From contig CALULQ010000014.1 in the NCBI GenBank assembly GCA_944321525.1, forward strand, positions 23,711-87,710: DNA of 64,000 nucleotides, given 5' to 3'. Below, piece after piece: positions 61,489 through 64,000 of this stretch. The position numbers and the translations under genes were made by a program. Under the pieces are notes generated by a model, which did not search any database, was not told the DNA's origin, and was given only the letters and a program-made list of their open reading frames with translations. The DNA comes from an uncultured Paraprevotella sp. (GTDB lineage Bacteria > Bacteroidota > Bacteroidia > Bacteroidales > Bacteroidaceae). Each line of letters begins with the position of its first letter. Positions within the stretch are counted from its first letter, which is position 1.

Positions 61489-63900
61489 ATGAAACAGAAA
61501 AGAATCCTCGCGGTGCTGGGCTTCTGCACCCTGACGTGCGCCCCGCTCGCCGCGCAAAACCTGTTTGAGAAAGGAGAAACCACCACCATCTATGTCGGCC
61601 GGGCGGAAAAAGACGTCGTGCAGACCGCCGTGGGCATCCTGCAAAAGGACGTGGAGAACGTCTTCCAGGCCCGGTTGGAAAGGACGTACACGCCCGCCGG
61701 CGAACCGTCCATCGTGGCCGGCACGCTTGGCGACCCGGTGTTCCGCGCGTTCCTCGCCCAAAAACGAGTGGACGCCTCCGCCATCGAAGGCCAATGGGAG
61801 GCTTTCCAAATCAGCAAGCCCAACCGCGGCCAGGTCGTCGTGGCGGGGAGCGACGCCCGCGGGCTGGCCTATGGCCTGCTCGAGATATCGCGCATGATCG
61901 GTGTGTCGCCTTGGGAATGGTGGGCCGACGTGCGCCCCGACAAGCTGGACCGCTTCCCCGTGGCCCGCGTGAAAGAGGGGCGGCAGTCGCCCTCCGTGCA
62001 GTTCCGCGGCATCTTCCTCAACGACGAGGACTGGGCGCTGAATCCCTGGTCGACAAAGAACTTCGAGCCGGAGGCGAAACCCGTGAGCCCGCTCAACCGG
62101 AAATTCAACGGACAGGTGGGGCCGAAAACCTACGCCAGAATCTTCGAACTGTTGCTGCGCCTGAGGGCCAACACCATCTGGCCGGCCATGCACGAAGTGA
62201 CCGTGCCCTTCTACTTCATTGAAGGCAACCGGGAAACGGCCGAACGCTACGGCATCGTGGTGAGCACCTCGCACTGCGAGCCCCTGATGCGCAACTCGGC
62301 CACGGAATGGGACCTGGCCGGAAAGGGGCAGTACAACTTCCTGCAAAACCGGCAGGCCGTGGTGGACTATTGGGCCGACCGGCTCGCCGAACTGGGCCAC
62401 TCTGAAAACATATTCACCATGGGCATGAGGGGCAAACACGACGGACGGATGATAGGCGTGAAGAACACCGAGGAATACAAGAGCGCCCTCGCCGAGGTGC
62501 TGCAAACGCAAGACAGCCTGCTACGCCGCTACATCGACCCGCAAAGCCAAGACATCCCCCAGCAGTTCGTCCCCTACAAGGAAGTGCTCGACGTCTACCG
62601 CGCCGGGCTGGACGTGCCCGACCACATCACCCTCGTGTGGCCGGACGACAACTTCGGCTACATCCGCCACTTCCCCACGCCGGAAGAACGGCAGCGCACG
62701 GGCGGCAACGGCGTGTACTACCACACGTCGTACTGGGGCGAACCGCACGACTTCCTGTGGCTCGGCATCGTGCAGCCCGCACTCATGTACCAGCAGATGA
62801 AGCTGGCCTACGACCGGGGCATGCGCAAGGTGTGGATTCTCAACGTGGGCGACATCAAGCCCTCCGAATACCTGACGGAACTGTTCCTCGACATGGCCTG
62901 GAACATCGCGCTGCCGGGACACGAGGCCGGAAGCGGCGTGGTGGACTCGCACCTCGAAGACTGGCTGTGCCGCAACTTCGGGCGCAAGGCCGGAAAAGGC
63001 ATTGCCCCCATGATGAAAGAGTTCTACCGCCTCTCCCACATCCGGAAGCCGGAATTCCTGGGCAACACGAGGGTGTACGCACGAGGACATGAGCACATCA
63101 CCGACCTGCCATGGACGGCCGCGGACATCGACCGGCGGCTGACCGGCTTCAAGGCTCTGGCCGACCGGGCGGAAAGGTGGGCCAAAGACGTTCCCGACAA
63201 CCGCAAAGAGGCTTATTTCGAAATGATACAATACCCCGTGCAGGCTTCCAACGAGATGAACAAGAAAATACTCTACGCACAACTGGCCCGCCACGCGCTG
63301 GCGGACAGCACCGCCTTGTGGGAAAAGTCTGACGCGGCATACGACAGCATCGCCGCACTGACACGCAGGTACAACTCGCTGCTGGACGGCAAGTGGAACG
63401 GGATGATGGACTTCCGCCCGCGGCGCCTGGCCGTGTTCGACCGGGTGCCCCGCACAACCGCTGCCACCCCGATGAAGGAAGAAACGGAATGCACCGCGCA
63501 ATGGAACGGAACGGAATACGCCTCCGCCTCCGGCGGACACACGGCCATCGACGGGCTGGGACACGGCGGGAAAGCCATCTGCCTGGCGAAAGGGGCCACG
63601 GTGGAATACAGCTATAAAAACCACCCGGGCGACAGCCTGACAGTGGAGGTGAGGCTCGTGCCCACCCACGCCGTCGAAGGGGGCAAACTGCGCTTCGCCG
63701 TTTCCGCCAACGGGGCGGCCCCGCAGGTGTTCGACTGCGAAACGGCAGAATACAGCGAAGAGTGGAAACGCAACATACTGCGGGCACAGGCCATAAAGAC
63801 CGCCACATTCCCGACGGATGGCAAAAAGGGACACATACGCATCCAAGCCTTGGACGAAGGCATCGTCGTTGACCAGATAAGGATGACGCCCGCCCGATAA
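61489..63900 (+). CDS. Glycoside hydrolase family 115 alpha-glucuronidase
   Basis: 803 residues with a signal peptide from the ATG at 61489 (MKQKRILAVLGFCTLTCAPLAAQ). The N-terminal domain, a barrel with FRGIFLNDEDWALNPWS near 170-186 and WPAMHEVTVPFYF near 231, and WPDDNFGYIRHFPT near 384 are typical of GH115. The C-terminal domain near 640-803 is beta-rich. GH115 removes 4-O-methylglucuronate from glucuronoxylan. No SusC/SusD pair or other xylanase lies in the window, so it seems to stand alone, or its locus continues beyond the right edge. A 22-bp repeat element follows. Confidence 0.9.
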   Translation: MKQKRILAVLGFCTLTCAPLAAQNLFEKGETTTIYVGRAEKDVVQTAVGILQKDVENVFQARLERTYTPAGEPSIVAGTLGDPVFRAFLAQKRVDASAIEGQWEAFQISKPNRGQVVVAGSDARGLAYGLLEISRMIGVSPWEWWADVRPDKLDRFPVARVKEGRQSPSVQFRGIFLNDEDWALNPWSTKNFEPEAKPVSPLNRKFNGQVGPKTYARIFELLLRLRANTIWPAMHEVTVPFYFIEGNRETAERYGIVVSTSHCEPLMRNSATEWDLAGKGQYNFLQNRQAVVDYWADRLAELGHSENIFTMGMRGKHDGRMIGVKNTEEYKSALAEVLQTQDSLLRRYIDPQSQDIPQQFVPYKEVLDVYRAGLDVPDHITLVWPDDNFGYIRHFPTPEERQRTGGNGVYYHTSYWGEPHDFLWLGIVQPALMYQQMKLAYDRGMRKVWILNVGDIKPSEYLTELFLDMAWNIALPGHEAGSGVVDSHLEDWLCRNFGRKAGKGIAPMMKEFYRLSHIRKPEFLGNTRVYARGHEHITDLPWTAADIDRRLTGFKALADRAERWAKDVPDNRKEAYFEMIQYPVQASNEMNKKILYAQLARHALADSTALWEKSDAAYDSIAALTRRYNSLLDGKWNGMMDFRPRRLAVFDRVPRTTAATPMKEETECTAQWNGTEYASASGGHTAIDGLGHGGKAICLAKGATVEYSYKNHPGDSLTVEVRLVPTHAVEGGKLRFAVSANGAAPQVFDCETAEYSEEWKRNILRAQAIKTATFPTDGKKGHIRIQALDEGIVVDQIRMTPAR

Positions 63901-63932
63901 GGCCGGAAAAGGCACGCAACCGCGAAGCGCCT

Positions 63933-64000
63933 TGCGGAATCCAGAATCGTACTCTGCGGAGAGTACGCGAGTACTTGCCGCAGAGTACGCCGGCGCACTC
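63933..64000 (+). repeat. Intergenic 22-bp-unit repeat element, copy F (two units, cut by the right edge)
   Basis: The core is 63949-63990: GTACTCTGCGGAGA, GTACGCGA, GTACTTGCCGCAGA, GTACGC. The left flank CTTGCGGA then GAATC matches copy D; the right flank CGGCGCACTC reaches the window end, as expected just before a CTCCGC end. Confidence 0.9.

Overview
This 64 kb window is chromosomal DNA from a Bacteroidota, most likely a high-GC member of the Bacteroidales. The evidence is the promoter style (TAnnTTTG -7 boxes, sometimes with TTTG 19-20 bp upstream), a Rho with a long acidic insert, a DUF4301 protein, DUF4835, DUF3127, a NVEALA-like lipoprotein next to DUF1573, BspA-type leucine-rich repeats, a Na+-translocating NADH:quinone reductase (NQR), and the gene order dnaN / DEDD exonuclease / coaBC / DUF4835 / recN. 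GC looks like the high fifties by eye. I see no prophage, IS element, CRISPR array, tRNA or rRNA.

Layout. 1-5.6 kb: a DUF4301 gene cut by the left edge, a RelA-like (p)ppGpp synthetase with a degenerate hydrolase domain, and an Uup-like ABC-F ATPase. 5.9-7.9 kb: rho. 8.3-15 kb: an AraC-type regulator divergent from an RND efflux operon (membrane fusion lipoprotein, inner-membrane pump, TolC-like outer-membrane factor). 15.4-23.4 kb: a DUF3127 OB-fold gene divergent from a long replication/repair/coenzyme operon (dnaN, exonuclease, coaBC, DUF4835, recN, a pseudoprotease-TPR protein). 24.2-29.5 kb: a BlaI/BlaR1-type module followed by an outer-membrane beta-barrel receptor. 29.9-34.7 kb: two SGNH-fold proteins and an MBOAT O-acyltransferase. 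34.9-36.2 kb: a MATE exporter with a long hairpin leader. 37-43 kb: nqrABCDEF, with NqrC carrying an N-terminal rubredoxin-like domain. 43.2-48.1 kb: TamB and guanine deaminase. 48.3-48.5 kb: a rod-shaped, 6S-like non-coding RNA. 48.6-53.5 kb: a leucine-rich repeat protein, a DUF1573 lipoprotein, an interrupted small lipoprotein, a thioredoxin-fold protein and nth. 53.7-58.2 kb: pgk, a periplasmic-binding-type lipoprotein and a large TPR protein. 58.2-61.3 kb: kdsA-kdsD-cls on the minus strand. 61.5-63.9 kb: a GH115 alpha-glucuronidase.

The strongest unexplained signal is a family of at least six intergenic elements (near 8.1, 15.2, 23.95, 29.7, 50.1 and 63.97 kb). Each is built from two or three 22-bp units: a 14-bp near-palindrome GTAC(n)6GTAC-like arm followed by an 8-bp GTACTCGA spacer. 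Five share fixed flanks. All six lie on the same strand, just 3' of a plus-strand gene and usually after its terminator, and a diverged seventh copy may lie at 36.66 kb. The units are long enough to create false small ORFs.

Other points worth checking are the rubredoxin-NqrC fusion, the apparent ATT start of TamB, the in-frame stop in the NVEALA-like lipoprotein, the 21-bp hairpin leader of the MATE gene and a dyad over the blaI promoter. All calls are by reading alone; no database search was possible.
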